DNA from: Glaciimonas sp. PCH181
GTDB lineage: Bacteria; Pseudomonadota; Gammaproteobacteria; Burkholderiales; Burkholderiaceae_D
Direction: 5' to 3'
Length of the DNA stretch: 64,000 nt
NCBI RefSeq assembly: GCF_003056055.1
Contig: NZ_PYFP01000001.1
Span: 1,116,001 to 1,180,000 of the forward strand
Position numbers and translations under genes: made by a program. The notes beneath the pieces are model-generated. The model saw only the letters and a list, made by a program, of their open reading frames with translations, was not told the origin of the DNA and made no database searches. This document shows, in pieces, positions 48,057 to 57,011 of the stretch (position 1 is its first letter; the number at the start of each line of letters is the position of its first letter).

Positions 48057-48653
48057 TTAAAACCACATCGCAATCGCGGTATATAAGGTCAGCAACACCA
48101 TAACGGTACAAAAAACGCGCTGCCACAACGTTTGCGCCAGATAGCGCCGCAACACTGATCCAGCCCCCGCCCAAACACTGACGCATGGCAGACCGACCAG
48201 GCTGAAAACCAGACAATACAAAGTAAGCGACAGCCAGAACGGCTTTACCTCTGGCAGGAAAGCTGAAGCACTGGTGATCGCCATCACCCACGCTTTTGGA
48301 TTAGCAAACTGAAATAGCGCCGCGCCAAAAAATGATAATGGCTGAGCATTACTATTTTGGTCCGCCTTAAATGACATATTGCGTAATTTCCACGCCAAAT
48401 AAACCAAATAACCGGAGCCGAGTAGTTTCAATATCACCTGCATTGATGGCACAGCCAGCAACAAACTACCAATACCCAAAGCGCATATCAGCAGCAGTAC
48501 GCCAAAACCGACAGTAATCCCCAGCATGTGCGGAATCGAGCGGACAAAGCCAAACATAATTCCTGACGAGGTCAGCATGATGTTATTCGGCCCCGGCGTA
48601 ATCGAAGAGACGAATGCAAATACTGCCAGCGGCAATAATGATTCAATGATCAA
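48057..48653 (-). CDS. LysE-family amino-acid exporter
   Basis: This 198-residue membrane protein has six predicted helices and the LysE/RhtB N-terminus with S-S-I-T-P-G-P-N-N-I-M-L. These proteins export amino acids such as lysine, threonine or cysteine. The start overlaps the DUF2917 gene by four bases (ATGA). The upstream divergent gene is a MocR regulator, a frequent partner of such exporters. Confidence 0.92.
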   Translation of the reverse strand: MIIESLLPLAVFAFVSSITPGPNNIMLTSSGIMFGFVRSIPHMLGITVGFGVLLLICALGIGSLLLAVPSMQVILKLLGSGYLVYLAWKLRNMSFKADQNSNAQPLSFFGAALFQFANPKAWVMAITSASAFLPEVKPFWLSLTLYCLVFSLVGLPCVSVWAGAGSVLRRYLAQTLWQRVFCTVMVLLTLYTAIAMWF

Positions 48654-48973
48654 GATGCACCGCCGGTAACAGGATGAAAAGGCTGGCGCAAACTACTGCC
48701 GACGCGGCGCAATACGGCAGTGAGAATGCCGCGATTATTGACGCAGGCGATCTCGACCTGACAGATAGCGGCATCCGCTTCAACCACGATGAGATGATCA
48801 GCAGCTAGCGCCAGACGCTGGCCCGCAACTAACCAATGATCGGCGCTATCGCCCTCGGTAGTCACCCACACGCGCCCTGTTAATACCCGTAATGCGCAAG
48901 GACGGTGCGCAATCCCGGCTAACACCTGTCCGCCACTGAACGTATGCGCATCCTTCATAAATAATTTTTTCAT
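48650..48973 (-). CDS. DUF2917 domain protein
   Basis: This small protein has 107 residues. It has the DUF2917 core L-T-G-R-V-W-V-T-T-E-G-D-x-x-D-x-W-L-x-x-G and is probably a cupin-like beta protein with no known activity. The start at 48973 (M-K-K-L-F) fits the family better than 49024, which would add 17 unconserved residues. It is translationally coupled to the LysE-type gene and divergent from the MocR gene. Confidence 0.85.
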   Translation of the reverse strand: MKKLFMKDAHTFSGGQVLAGIAHRPCALRVLTGRVWVTTEGDSADHWLVAGQRLALAADHLIVVEADAAICQVEIACVNNRGILTAVLRRVGSSLRQPFHPVTGGAS

Positions 48974-49233
48974 CGCATTCAACCTGAAGTTGGTAATTGG
49001 GTAATTGGGTAATAACAGTTCCAACCATATTTACGTGTTTTGGCGTTGCCTTTTCGTCACTTTGGACTTCAACAAAATGGCAGCACAACTATGAAAATAT
49101 GCGCCAGGAATATTTGCGTAAGTACTTTGTTTCCGAGATTGTCAACGGCGATCCGATAGGTGTATCCTAACTGACAGGAACGATACAGTACCAATACACT
49201 TTCCGAATTAATTCCTTATATTGCACCGGTAAA

Positions 49234-50700
49234 ATGACCAATACACTTAATTCTTTCAAGAATGCTGTGCCGGGCGTACTCAGCGCGCCGCAGCTACTTT
49301 CACGCGATGCTGACACTTCGCTGGTGGAACAAATTGTGCGTTCGATCGAAACCCGCATCGATGACAAATTGCTCCGTACCGGTGCCAGAATGCCATCAAT
49401 AAGGCAATATTCCGATCTGAATAGCGTGTCTCGCTTTACCGTGGTTGAGGCTTATGATCGACTGGTTGCGAAAGGCTTTCTGGAGTCGCGGCGCGGATCA
49501 GGCTTTTATGTGCGCGAGCGTTCACCGTTGATTAATGCCCATCAGAATGCGCAAACTGATCAATGGCAAACGCCATTGATCGATGTAGTCTGGCTGGTCC
49601 GCAGCATGTTTCGTCAAATGCCGACGCAAAAAAAACCGGGAAGCGGCACCCTGCCGGTGGAGTGGCTGGATGGCGATTTAATTGCCAACGCCTTGCGTGC
49701 AATCAGTCGCCAGAACTCCAATCAATTGCTCGGCTATGGCGATCCGCAAGGTTTCATGCCTTTGCGTCAGCAGTTGCAACTCAAGCTGGCAGAATTGGAA
49801 ATTGCTGTCACCCCTGAACAAATAGTTACCACCACTGGCGTTACTCAAGGGCTGGATATTGTGGCGCGCCACTTTACGCAGCCGGGAGACGTCATTTTTG
49901 TCGATGATCCTTCGTGGTTTCTGATGTTTGGATCGTTTGCTGCGCTGGGGGCTAAAGTGATTGGCGTGCCGCGGCTAGCGGATGGCCCGGATATCGTCAA
50001 ACTGGCCGAATTAGCGGCGATCCATAAACCTAAACTGTACGTGCTGGTATCCGTTCTACACAACCCGGGTTCAGGCTCGATGTCGGCGGCGAAAGCATTT
50101 CAGGTACTAAAAATTGCCGAGGAGCATGACTTCACGTTGGTCGAAGACGATATTTATTGCGATATGCATCCCGGATCAGCGGTGCAACCGGCAACCCGGC
50201 TGGCGACGCTAGACCAATTGAATCGGGTTATTTATCTGGGCGGCTTCTCAAAAACGCTTTCAGCAAATCTGCGCGTGGGGTTTATCGCCACGTCCCATTT
50301 GATGGCCCAACACCTGGCCGACCGCAAAATGCTGACGACGTTGACCACCTCCGAGATTGGTGAGCGAGTAGTCTACAAAATCTTGTCCGAAGGCCATTAT
50401 CGGAAGCACGCCGACCGGCTGCGAACCAAGCTGGACGCGGTCCGCGATAAAACTACGCGGCACCTGGAACGGATCGGCATGCATATTGATCTGGTGACGC
50501 CAGCCGGTATGTTTATATGGGTGGATACCGGTTATGACACCAACGTACTTGCAGAAAAGGCGGCCTCACAAGGCTTTATGTTAGCGCCGGGGAGCTTATT
50601 TTCGCCCAACCAACTCCCCTCCTCCCGGATGCGCATCAACGTCGCCGCGATGTCAGACCCCGGCATCTGGCGCTTCCTTGAGCATGAATGTAGCCGGTAA
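49234..50700 (+). CDS. MocR-family regulator (GntR helix-turn-helix plus aminotransferase-like domain)
   Basis: This 488-residue protein has a winged helix at about 25-95 (M-P-S-I-R-Q-Y-S, then S-R-F-T-V-V-E-A-Y-D-R-L) fused to a fold-type I PLP domain with the D-D-I-Y cofactor Asp and the Schiff-base Lys in G-G-F-S-K-T-L-S-A-N-L-R-V-G. MocR proteins sense an amine or amino acid through PLP and control nearby transport or metabolic genes. The divergent DUF2917-LysE unit, 260 bases away, is the likely target. Confidence 0.92.
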   Translation: MTNTLNSFKNAVPGVLSAPQLLSRDADTSLVEQIVRSIETRIDDKLLRTGARMPSIRQYSDLNSVSRFTVVEAYDRLVAKGFLESRRGSGFYVRERSPLINAHQNAQTDQWQTPLIDVVWLVRSMFRQMPTQKKPGSGTLPVEWLDGDLIANALRAISRQNSNQLLGYGDPQGFMPLRQQLQLKLAELEIAVTPEQIVTTTGVTQGLDIVARHFTQPGDVIFVDDPSWFLMFGSFAALGAKVIGVPRLADGPDIVKLAELAAIHKPKLYVLVSVLHNPGSGSMSAAKAFQVLKIAEEHDFTLVEDDIYCDMHPGSAVQPATRLATLDQLNRVIYLGGFSKTLSANLRVGFIATSHLMAQHLADRKMLTTLTTSEIGERVVYKILSEGHYRKHADRLRTKLDAVRDKTTRHLERIGMHIDLVTPAGMFIWVDTGYDTNVLAEKAASQGFMLAPGSLFSPNQLPSSRMRINVAAMSDPGIWRFLEHECSR

Positions 50701-50713
50701 CAATGCGATAAAG

Positions 50714-50745
50714 CCCTTGAAATAGGCCATTTACGCCCCATTTTT
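50714..50745 (+). promoter_or_regulatory. htpG: Sigma32 (heat-shock) promoter of htpG
   Basis: CCCTTGAA (50714-50721) is followed, after a 14-base spacer, by CCCCATTTTT (50736-50745). Both boxes match the sigma32 consensus closely, and the spacing is right. It lies about 120 bases before the htpG ATG. Confidence 0.88.
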
Positions 50746-50863
50746 GAGAAAATTCGTTTTTCTAAGCGTGTTTAAGCGATGTCACGCTGCGAAGCAGTGC
50801 TGACAAAGATAGTAGAAGCAGCTTAGAATTTTCTTTTCATTTATTCATTAGAGGTAATAAACG

Positions 50864-52777
50864 ATGGCCGTATCCGAAAAGCAAACCCTGGGTTTTCAGG
50901 CAGAAGTGAAACAGTTGCTGCAACTGATGATTCATTCTTTGTATTCCAACAAAGAAATTTTCTTGCGCGAACTAGTCTCAAATGCATCCGATGCTGCTGA
51001 TAAACTCCGCTTTGAAGCCATCAACGACGGCGCGCTATTCGAGAACGATCCTGAACTAAAAATCAAAGTTACTTTCGATAAAACTGCGCGCACCATCACC
51101 GTGTCCGACAACGGTATCGGGATGACACGCGACGATGCCATTTCGCATCTGGGCACCATCGCCAAATCTGGCACTAAAGAATTCTTTTCAAAACTGTCCG
51201 GCGACCAGCAAAAAGATGCTGCGCTGATCGGTCAGTTCGGCGTCGGCTTCTATTCAGCGTTCATCATCGCCGACAAAATCACCGTTGAAACACGACGCGC
51301 TGGCACCAGCACCACCGAAGGCGTGCGCTGGGAATCCGAAGGCGCTGGCGAATTCAGCATCGAGGCCATCGACAAAGCCAGCCGCGGCACCGACATCATT
51401 TTGCATCTGCGCGCAGAAGAAGATGAGTTCCTTTCCGCATGGAAACTAAAATCCATTATTCAAAAGTATTCCGACCACATCTCGCTGCCGATTCTGATGC
51501 AGAAAGAGGAATGGGACGAAGAGAAGAAAGAAACCGTCGTTCAAGATACATTTGAGACCGTCAACCAAGCCAGCGCATTGTGGGCGCGCAGCAAGTCTGA
51601 CATCACAGAAGAGCAGTATGTCGAGTTCTACAAACACGTTTCGCACGCTTTCGAAGCACCGCTGATTTATACCCACAACCGGGTTGAAGGTCGCAGCGAA
51701 TATACCCAGTTGTTGTATATCCCTGCCCGCGCACCGTTTGACTTGTGGGATCGCAACAAGCGTGGCGGCCTCAAACTGTACGTTAAGCGCGTCTTCATTA
51801 TGGACGACGCTGAACAACTGATGCCGGTCTACCTGCGCTTCGTCAAAGGGGTGATTGACTCGGCAGATTTGCCACTGAATGTCTCGCGTGAAATCCTGCA
51901 AGAATCACGCGATGTACGCGTTATTCGCGAAGGTTCGACCAAACGTGTCCTGAGCTTGCTGGAAGAATTGGCTAACAGCGATGAGCAAACCAAGAAAGAT
52001 AAATACGCGACGTTCTGGACCGAGTTTGGTCAAGTCCTGAAAGAAGGTATTGGCGAAGATGGCGGCAACAAAGAACGCATCGCCAAGTTATTGCGCTTTG
52101 CTTCAACCAATGCAGACAGCGATGCACAAACCGTGTCTTTGGCTGATTACATCGGGCGCATGAAAGAAGGCCAGACCAAGATTTATTACGCTACTGGCGA
52201 GACTTACACTGCAGCTAAAAACAGCCCGCATCTGGAAATCTTCCGCAAAAAAGGCGTCGAAGTCTTATTGCTGACAGACCGCGTCGATGAATGGATGCTG
52301 TCGTTCCTGCAGGACTTTGAAGGCAAGGAATTGGCATCGGTCGCCAAGGGCGGCTTAGACCTTGGTACGTTGGAAGACGAAGCTGAGAAAAAGCAGCACG
52401 AAGAGACTGAAACTTCGTTCAAGGATTTAGTCGAGAAGATGAAGACTTCATTGGCCGATAAAGCTAAAGATGTCCGCGTCACTTTCCGTCTGACAGACTC
52501 TCCAGCGTGTTTGGTAGCCGATACAAATGAACTGTCCGGCAATCTGTTACGTATGTTGAAAGCCGCTGGTCAGGATGCTCCGGACTCCAAACCAATTCTG
52601 GAAATCAACCCGGATCACCCGTTGGTACAACGCTTGAAATATGAAGAAGCCAAATTTGATGATTGGGCCAACATTCTTTTCGATCAGGCCATGTTGGCCG
52701 AAGGCGGCGCATTGACCGATCCGGCATCTTTCGTCAAACGCCTGAATGATATGTTGTTGGGATTGGCAGCGAAATAA
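50864..52777 (+). CDS. htpG: Chaperone HtpG (bacterial Hsp90)
   Basis: HtpG is an ATP-dependent chaperone of the cytoplasm. The 637-residue protein is full length, with the GHKL ATP site ([27 protein letters not shown]), the middle domain with [11 protein letters not shown] and the C-terminal dimer domain. AGAGG lies nine bases upstream of the ATG. It is a single-gene unit behind a sigma32 promoter. Confidence 0.98.
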   Translation: MAVSEKQTLGFQAEVKQLLQLMIHSLYSNKEIFLRELVSNASDAADKLRFEAINDGALFENDPELKIKVTFDKTARTITVSDNGIGMTRDDAISHLGTIAKSGTKEFFSKLSGDQQKDAALIGQFGVGFYSAFIIADKITVETRRAGTSTTEGVRWESEGAGEFSIEAIDKASRGTDIILHLRAEEDEFLSAWKLKSIIQKYSDHISLPILMQKEEWDEEKKETVVQDTFETVNQASALWARSKSDITEEQYVEFYKHVSHAFEAPLIYTHNRVEGRSEYTQLLYIPARAPFDLWDRNKRGGLKLYVKRVFIMDDAEQLMPVYLRFVKGVIDSADLPLNVSREILQESRDVRVIREGSTKRVLSLLEELANSDEQTKKDKYATFWTEFGQVLKEGIGEDGGNKERIAKLLRFASTNADSDAQTVSLADYIGRMKEGQTKIYYATGETYTAAKNSPHLEIFRKKGVEVLLLTDRVDEWMLSFLQDFEGKELASVAKGGLDLGTLEDEAEKKQHEETETSFKDLVEKMKTSLADKAKDVRVTFRLTDSPACLVADTNELSGNLLRMLKAAGQDAPDSKPILEINPDHPLVQRLKYEEAKFDDWANILFDQAMLAEGGALTDPASFVKRLNDMLLGLAAK

Positions 52778-52840
52778 GGTCGGAAACGTAAAACTGCCGA
52801 CAGGTAGACTAGTCGGCAGCAAGATATTGCATAAAAATGG

Positions 52841-52867
52841 GGGAGCCTGGCTCTCTCATTTTTTTAT
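52841..52867 (+). terminator. Likely terminator of htpG
   Basis: GGGAGC and GCTCTC pair around CTG with one G-T pair, followed by TCA and seven T. A second stem without a T-run (CTGCCGAC/GTCGGCAG, about 52792-52818) precedes it. Confidence 0.65.
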
Positions 52868-52901
52868 CTAAAATAAAGAAACGCGCAATCTCAAAGCCTG
52901 T

Positions 52902-53660
52902 TTATGGCGATATGAATGGCGATAAATAGTTGACAGCAATCGGTATTAACCACGGCGCAAGAAATGCCGTTAATACCCCATTCATCCCCATGCCTAAACC
53001 AGCGAATGCGCCCATCTCGGGGCTGACCTGAAACGCCCGCGCAGTGCCAATCCCGTGCGAAGTGACCCCAAGTGCAAAGCCACGCAGCTCATGTGAGCCG
53101 ACGCGCATCCAGTTGAATAAAAACCGCGCTATGACAGCACCAAAAATACCGGTGCAAATGACCAGAACTGCTGTCAATGCGGGAAGACCGCCTAGCTTTT
53201 CCGACACGGCCATAGCGATTGGCGTCGTTGCAGATTTTGGTCCGATAGAGACGGCCAGTTGATAGGAGCCGCCCATCAGAACGGTGATCGTCACAGCGGA
53301 AATAATCGCTGTTATCGACCCCGAAAACAAGCCACAAATAATTGGGAAAAACGAACGGCGCAAACGCGGTAATTGGCGTGCAAGCGGAATCGCCAAAGCC
53401 ACCGTAGCAGGCCCAAGCAAAAAATGCACGAACTGGGCACCTGAAAAATAATCACGATAAGACATGCCCGTGGACTTCAGTACCACAATAATCAACGCAA
53501 TCGATATCGCTACAGGATTAGCAAGCGGAGAAAATTTGAACCGGCCATACAGCCAGAATGCGCTGACATACGCACATAAAGTCAACGTCAAACCCAGCAA
53601 TGGCGACGCCGCGAGATATACCCAAATAGTGCCCAATTCGGGAATATTATGCATGGTCAT
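52902..53660 (-). CDS. LrgB-family membrane protein
   Basis: This 252-residue protein has about seven hydrophobic segments and the LrgB core G-P-A-T-V-A-L-A-I-P-L, P-K-S-A-T-T-P-I-A-M and S-H-G-I-G-T-A-R-A. In other bacteria LrgB/CidB proteins influence murein hydrolase activity or carry glycolate/pyruvate-like metabolites. Its start overlaps the LrgA-type gene by 14 bases; an ATG two codons later is an alternative. Confidence 0.92.
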   Translation of the reverse strand: MTMHNIPELGTIWVYLAASPLLGLTLTLCAYVSAFWLYGRFKFSPLANPVAISIALIIVVLKSTGMSYRDYFSGAQFVHFLLGPATVALAIPLARQLPRLRRSFFPIICGLFSGSITAIISAVTITVLMGGSYQLAVSIGPKSATTPIAMAVSEKLGGLPALTAVLVICTGIFGAVIARFLFNWMRVGSHELRGFALGVTSHGIGTARAFQVSPEMGAFAGLGMGMNGVLTAFLAPWLIPIAVNYLSPFISP

Positions 53661-54036
53661 TCTCTTTTTTCGGTTCAGCTGATGCGGATGATTTGCCGAC
53701 CTGACGCGGCATAGTTAATCGCATTACGCCCGCAGTCACGGCCAGCGTCAGGATGGTGCTGACGATGACAGAAGCAATGACAGCCAGCCAATGTCCACGC
53801 ACCGTCGCGGCCGAAACGATGATTCCTACCCCTGCCGGTACGAACAGCAATGATAAATGCCGCAATAACTCGCTACCGGTTTCCTCAATGCGTTCAAGCA
53901 GACTTGGTGAAATCACCAACGCGACAAACAATAACAACATGCCGACTACGGGGCCGGGAATCGGTAAACTTAAGGCGAACGTCATTCCTTCGCCCAGGCA
54001 CTGAAAAATGAGTAAGGTGGCAAACGTTGCAAGCAT
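53647..54036 (-). CDS. LrgA/CidA-family membrane protein
   Basis: This 129-residue holin-like protein has four predicted helices and the family motif P-I-P-G-P-V-V-G-M-L-L-L. The start is the ATG at 54036, with AAGGAG seven bases upstream; the longer frame from 54084 would add a polar, unconserved 16 residues. It is the first gene of an LrgA-LrgB pair, which work together at the membrane. Confidence 0.92.
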   Translation of the reverse strand: MLATFATLLIFQCLGEGMTFALSLPIPGPVVGMLLLFVALVISPSLLERIEETGSELLRHLSLLFVPAGVGIIVSAATVRGHWLAVIASVIVSTILTLAVTAGVMRLTMPRQVGKSSASAEPKKENDHA

Positions 54037-54160
54037 CAAGTTACTCCTTATGTGAATCGGCACTGAATCGGCACTCTCCGTCACATGTTACTGCGCACAC
54101 CCGAAAATCAAAGTGTTTATTGATATGCTTTTCAAGCATCGCCGCCGATGTCGAAAAGCT

Positions 54161-54592
54161 TTAATAATGCAAATGCCAGCGTTGGTACAAAAAATTCAAA
54201 ACAAATAAAGGCCCGATCAACAAATATCTTAGGTCATCCAGAAAAGAAGGCTTTTTACCCTCAATGTTATGGCCAATAAACTGACCGATCCAGGCCACGA
54301 CAAACACGACAATCGACAGCGGCAATACCCAATTGGACGGCAACATGTCCAATATCAACAACATCGGCGCTACCATTACCACCATCCCAGCGGCAAATGC
54401 GCGCGACAGCGATGCATAGTAAATCAATGCCGCCACTGCCATCAAAGCCGCCACAAACGGGTGCAATGCCCACAACAAACCCAGCAACGCGAACACAATA
54501 GCTGGCACACAAATACAGTGGATGATTTCGTTAGTGTGATTGCGATGGCTTTCAGCATAAGATCCCAATAAGGTATCGATTTTTCTAGGCAT
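54161..54592 (-). CDS. Mpo1-like (DUF962) membrane protein
   Basis: This 143-residue membrane protein has about four helices. The H-x-x-x-x-N pattern in S-H-R-N-H-T-N-E-I-I-H and the later Q-F-I-G-H-N-I-E-G-K-K-P-S match the Mpo1/YGL010w family. Yeast Mpo1 is an Fe-dependent dioxygenase that shortens 2-hydroxy fatty acids, and these histidines bind the metal. The bacterial role is not established. Confidence 0.88.
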   Translation of the reverse strand: MPRKIDTLLGSYAESHRNHTNEIIHCICVPAIVFALLGLLWALHPFVAALMAVAALIYYASLSRAFAAGMVVMVAPMLLILDMLPSNWVLPLSIVVFVVAWIGQFIGHNIEGKKPSFLDDLRYLLIGPLFVLNFLYQRWHLHY

Positions 54593-54650
54593 TGTCGGCT
54601 TTCATTTCTCTTTATTCGGATCGCTTTTTCATTGCGCCTATTTTGCGCGC

Positions 54651-55394
54651 TTAGCGCCCGCCAGCGACGTCAATAAACGTCCCGGTGGAATAAGACGCCT
54701 GATCTGACAACAGCCACAGAATAGCTTGCGCGACTTCATCGGCACGCCCCCCGCGCCGCATCGGTATGCTGTCTTTCACTACGCGCCCTGCTTCACCGCC
54801 GCTGGCGTGAATATCGGTGTAAATAACGCCAGGACGAACGGCATTGACACGGATTCCCTGATCGATGACTTCCTTCGCCAAACCTATCGTCATCGTGTCG
54901 ATGGCGCCCTTAGAGGCCGCATAATCAACATATTCACCAGCGCCGCCAATCCTTGCTGCGACAGACGACACGTTCACAATAGCGCCACCGCTGCCGCCCG
55001 AGTTGGTCGACATGCGTTTAACCGCCTCACGGGCGCAGATAAAACTGCCGATAATATTCGTCGTAAATATCCGCTGCAAACGGGCAACGTCCATTTGGGC
55101 TAGCTGCATTTGCTTTTCCAGAATACCGGCATTGTTCACCAATGCCGTTAATGGGCCGAGTTTGGCGTCGACAGTTTCGAACAGGCTTATCACATCGGAT
55201 TCCACGGCAACGTCCGCAGCAACAGCAATGGCCTTGCCACCGCCGATTATGATCGCATCCACCACGGCATCAGCTGCTGCCTTGTTATTGACATAATTAA
55301 CGCAAACAGCATAGCCGCGCGCGCCCGCTAATAATGCCGTAGCAGCGCCAATGCCACGACTGGCGCCAGTGATAAGAACGACCGGTTGATGCAT
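54651..55394 (-). CDS. Short-chain dehydrogenase/reductase
   Basis: This 247-residue classical SDR has the cofactor loop T-G-A-S-R-G-I-G at 8-15, N-N-A-G near 88, catalytic Ser in V-N-V-S-S-V and Y-x-x-x-K in Y-A-A-S-K-G. The C-terminal G-T-F-I-D-V-A-G-G-R is usual for the FabG-like subfamily. R after the glycine loop hints at NADPH use. The substrate cannot be named. Confidence 0.93.
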   Translation of the reverse strand: MHQPVVLITGASRGIGAATALLAGARGYAVCVNYVNNKAAADAVVDAIIIGGGKAIAVAADVAVESDVISLFETVDAKLGPLTALVNNAGILEKQMQLAQMDVARLQRIFTTNIIGSFICAREAVKRMSTNSGGSGGAIVNVSSVAARIGGAGEYVDYAASKGAIDTMTIGLAKEVIDQGIRVNAVRPGVIYTDIHASGGEAGRVVKDSIPMRRGGRADEVAQAILWLLSDQASYSTGTFIDVAGGR

Positions 55395-55565
55395 ACAAAT
55401 ACTCCTTGATGAAAGACGAAAGAACGCACTATTTGACGATGATTCAACGCTCCGGGATGCATCTCAAAAAACCACCGAAAGGTGTGCCAAATGCAACGAA
55501 ATATGAAACGATAATATACCGATCCTTTACAATATTTATTTAACATTACACGCCGCCATCGTCAC

Positions 55566-56066
55566 ATGACCGCACCACCGCCCTCCGCGCCCAGTCTGAA
55601 CGGCTTTGCGCCCGTGATTGATGAACACACACAGATATTGATTCTAGGCAGTTTTCCCGGTGTAGCGTCATTGACGGCGCAAGAATATTACGGGCATCCT
55701 CGCAATCAATTCTGGAAATTGCTGTCGGCGGTACTAAACGATGATCTGGTCGGTTTGCCGTATGCGGCACGGCTGACAGCTCTACTATCCCACGGCGTTG
55801 GTCTATGGGATGTTCTGGCCGGTTGCGAACGCAGCGGTAGTCTCGATAGTGCCATCCGCAACCCATTGGTGAATCAATTCGATCTGCTGCATGAGCTCTG
55901 TCCGGCGCTGGTACGAGTATGTTTTAACGGCAAAACTTCGGGCAAGTTTGCTGACCAATTCGCGCTAGCCGGTTTTCAGACTTTGGTATTGCCGTCATCC
56001 TCGCCCGCCAACGCGCAATCTACATTTGAACAAAAATTGAGGCTGTGGCGCGGTATCATTAGTTAA
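55566..56066 (+). CDS. DNA-deoxyinosine glycosylase (UDG superfamily)
   Basis: This 166-residue protein matches the hypoxanthine-DNA glycosylase group of the UDG superfamily: I-L-I-L-G-S-F-P-G-V near 22-31, the Y-Y-G-H-P-R-N-Q-F-W motif and the late L-P-S-S-S-P-A-N loop that enters DNA. It should remove deaminated adenine (hypoxanthine). It is divergent from the SDR gene and followed by a spermidine-synthase-like gene on the same strand. Confidence 0.92.
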   Translation: MTAPPPSAPSLNGFAPVIDEHTQILILGSFPGVASLTAQEYYGHPRNQFWKLLSAVLNDDLVGLPYAARLTALLSHGVGLWDVLAGCERSGSLDSAIRNPLVNQFDLLHELCPALVRVCFNGKTSGKFADQFALAGFQTLVLPSSSPANAQSTFEQKLRLWRGIIS

Positions 56067-56138
56067 TTATTGACGCGGTTGTATTCCAACCGTCATCTAC
56101 TTCCAATTTACTCTCCATTTACATCTACTTATCTGACA

Positions 56139-56987
56139 ATGCTGATCAAACGCAAATCCATCGAAGCCGAAGCCAATCTTAAAGCCGGCCCCAGCAAACG
56201 CCTCCAGAAAACGGATGTAAAAGAGAATAAAGCAGAACCCAAAGCCCCGCGCAAACCAAAATTTGCGCCAGTGACGCTGTCTGAGCAAGACGGTGTGCGT
56301 TATCTGCATTTCGGCACTGAATGGGTCCAGGGGGCAATGCGCTTGCGCAAACCGGACTGGCTAGAGTTGGAATATGCACAACAGATGATGGCATGGATGT
56401 TGTTTAATGATCAACCGCAGCACATCGTTCAGCTCGGGCTCGGAACAGCGGCGCTGACCAAATTCAGTTATCGCCAATTTCCCGCCGCCCGCGTCACCGC
56501 GATTGAGCTCAACCCTTCTGTATTGATGATCTGTGCATCGATGTTCAAATTGCCGCCCGACGATGACCGTTTATCCGTCATCGAAATGGATGCGATGGAC
56601 TTCGTTATGAATGAGGCTAATCGTGAGACAGTCGATGCGCTCCAAGTGGACTTATATGACGCCACAGCTAAAGGTCCGGTGCTCGATACGCCCGAATTTT
56701 ATAGTGCCTGCGCTGCTTGTCTGACAGATAACGGCGTCATGACCGTCAATTTGTTCGGCGATCATCCGAGCTATGCTAAAAACCTTAAAGCCATGATGTA
56801 CGCGTTTGATGATGTCTGGTGCCTACCCGAAGTCCATGATGGTAATGTCATCGCCATCGCCTTCAAAACCGCCTGGAAGCCCGATTTCACGACACTTTAT
56901 GAACGCGCTGCTGAAATTACCGCAGAGACCAAACTACCAGCAAAAACCTGGGTAAATGGGATAAAAGCATGGCACGCTGATCATTAA
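56139..56987 (+). CDS. Spermidine-synthase-like methyltransferase-fold protein
   Basis: This protein has about 282 residues. After a basic leader (about 1-45), the Rossmann core shows V-Q-L-G-L-G-T-A-A-L-T-K-F and the acidic V-T-A-I-E-L-N-P, typical of spermine/spermidine synthases. The start at 56139 avoids 23 atypical residues of a longer frame. No speD or odc gene is nearby, and such proteins often lack proven aminopropyl transfer, so the exact activity is uncertain. Confidence 0.82.
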   Translation: MLIKRKSIEAEANLKAGPSKRLQKTDVKENKAEPKAPRKPKFAPVTLSEQDGVRYLHFGTEWVQGAMRLRKPDWLELEYAQQMMAWMLFNDQPQHIVQLGLGTAALTKFSYRQFPAARVTAIELNPSVLMICASMFKLPPDDDRLSVIEMDAMDFVMNEANRETVDALQVDLYDATAKGPVLDTPEFYSACAACLTDNGVMTVNLFGDHPSYAKNLKAMMYAFDDVWCLPEVHDGNVIAIAFKTAWKPDFTTLYERAAEITAETKLPAKTWVNGIKAWHADH

Positions 56988-57011
56988 GTTATCAGCTTTT
57001 AGCGTTTGGGG

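Noticed and set aside
48992..49015. Short tandem TAATTGGG repeat upstream of the DUF2917 gene
   Set aside because: There are only two to three short copies. It could be part of a regulator site, but the evidence is too thin.
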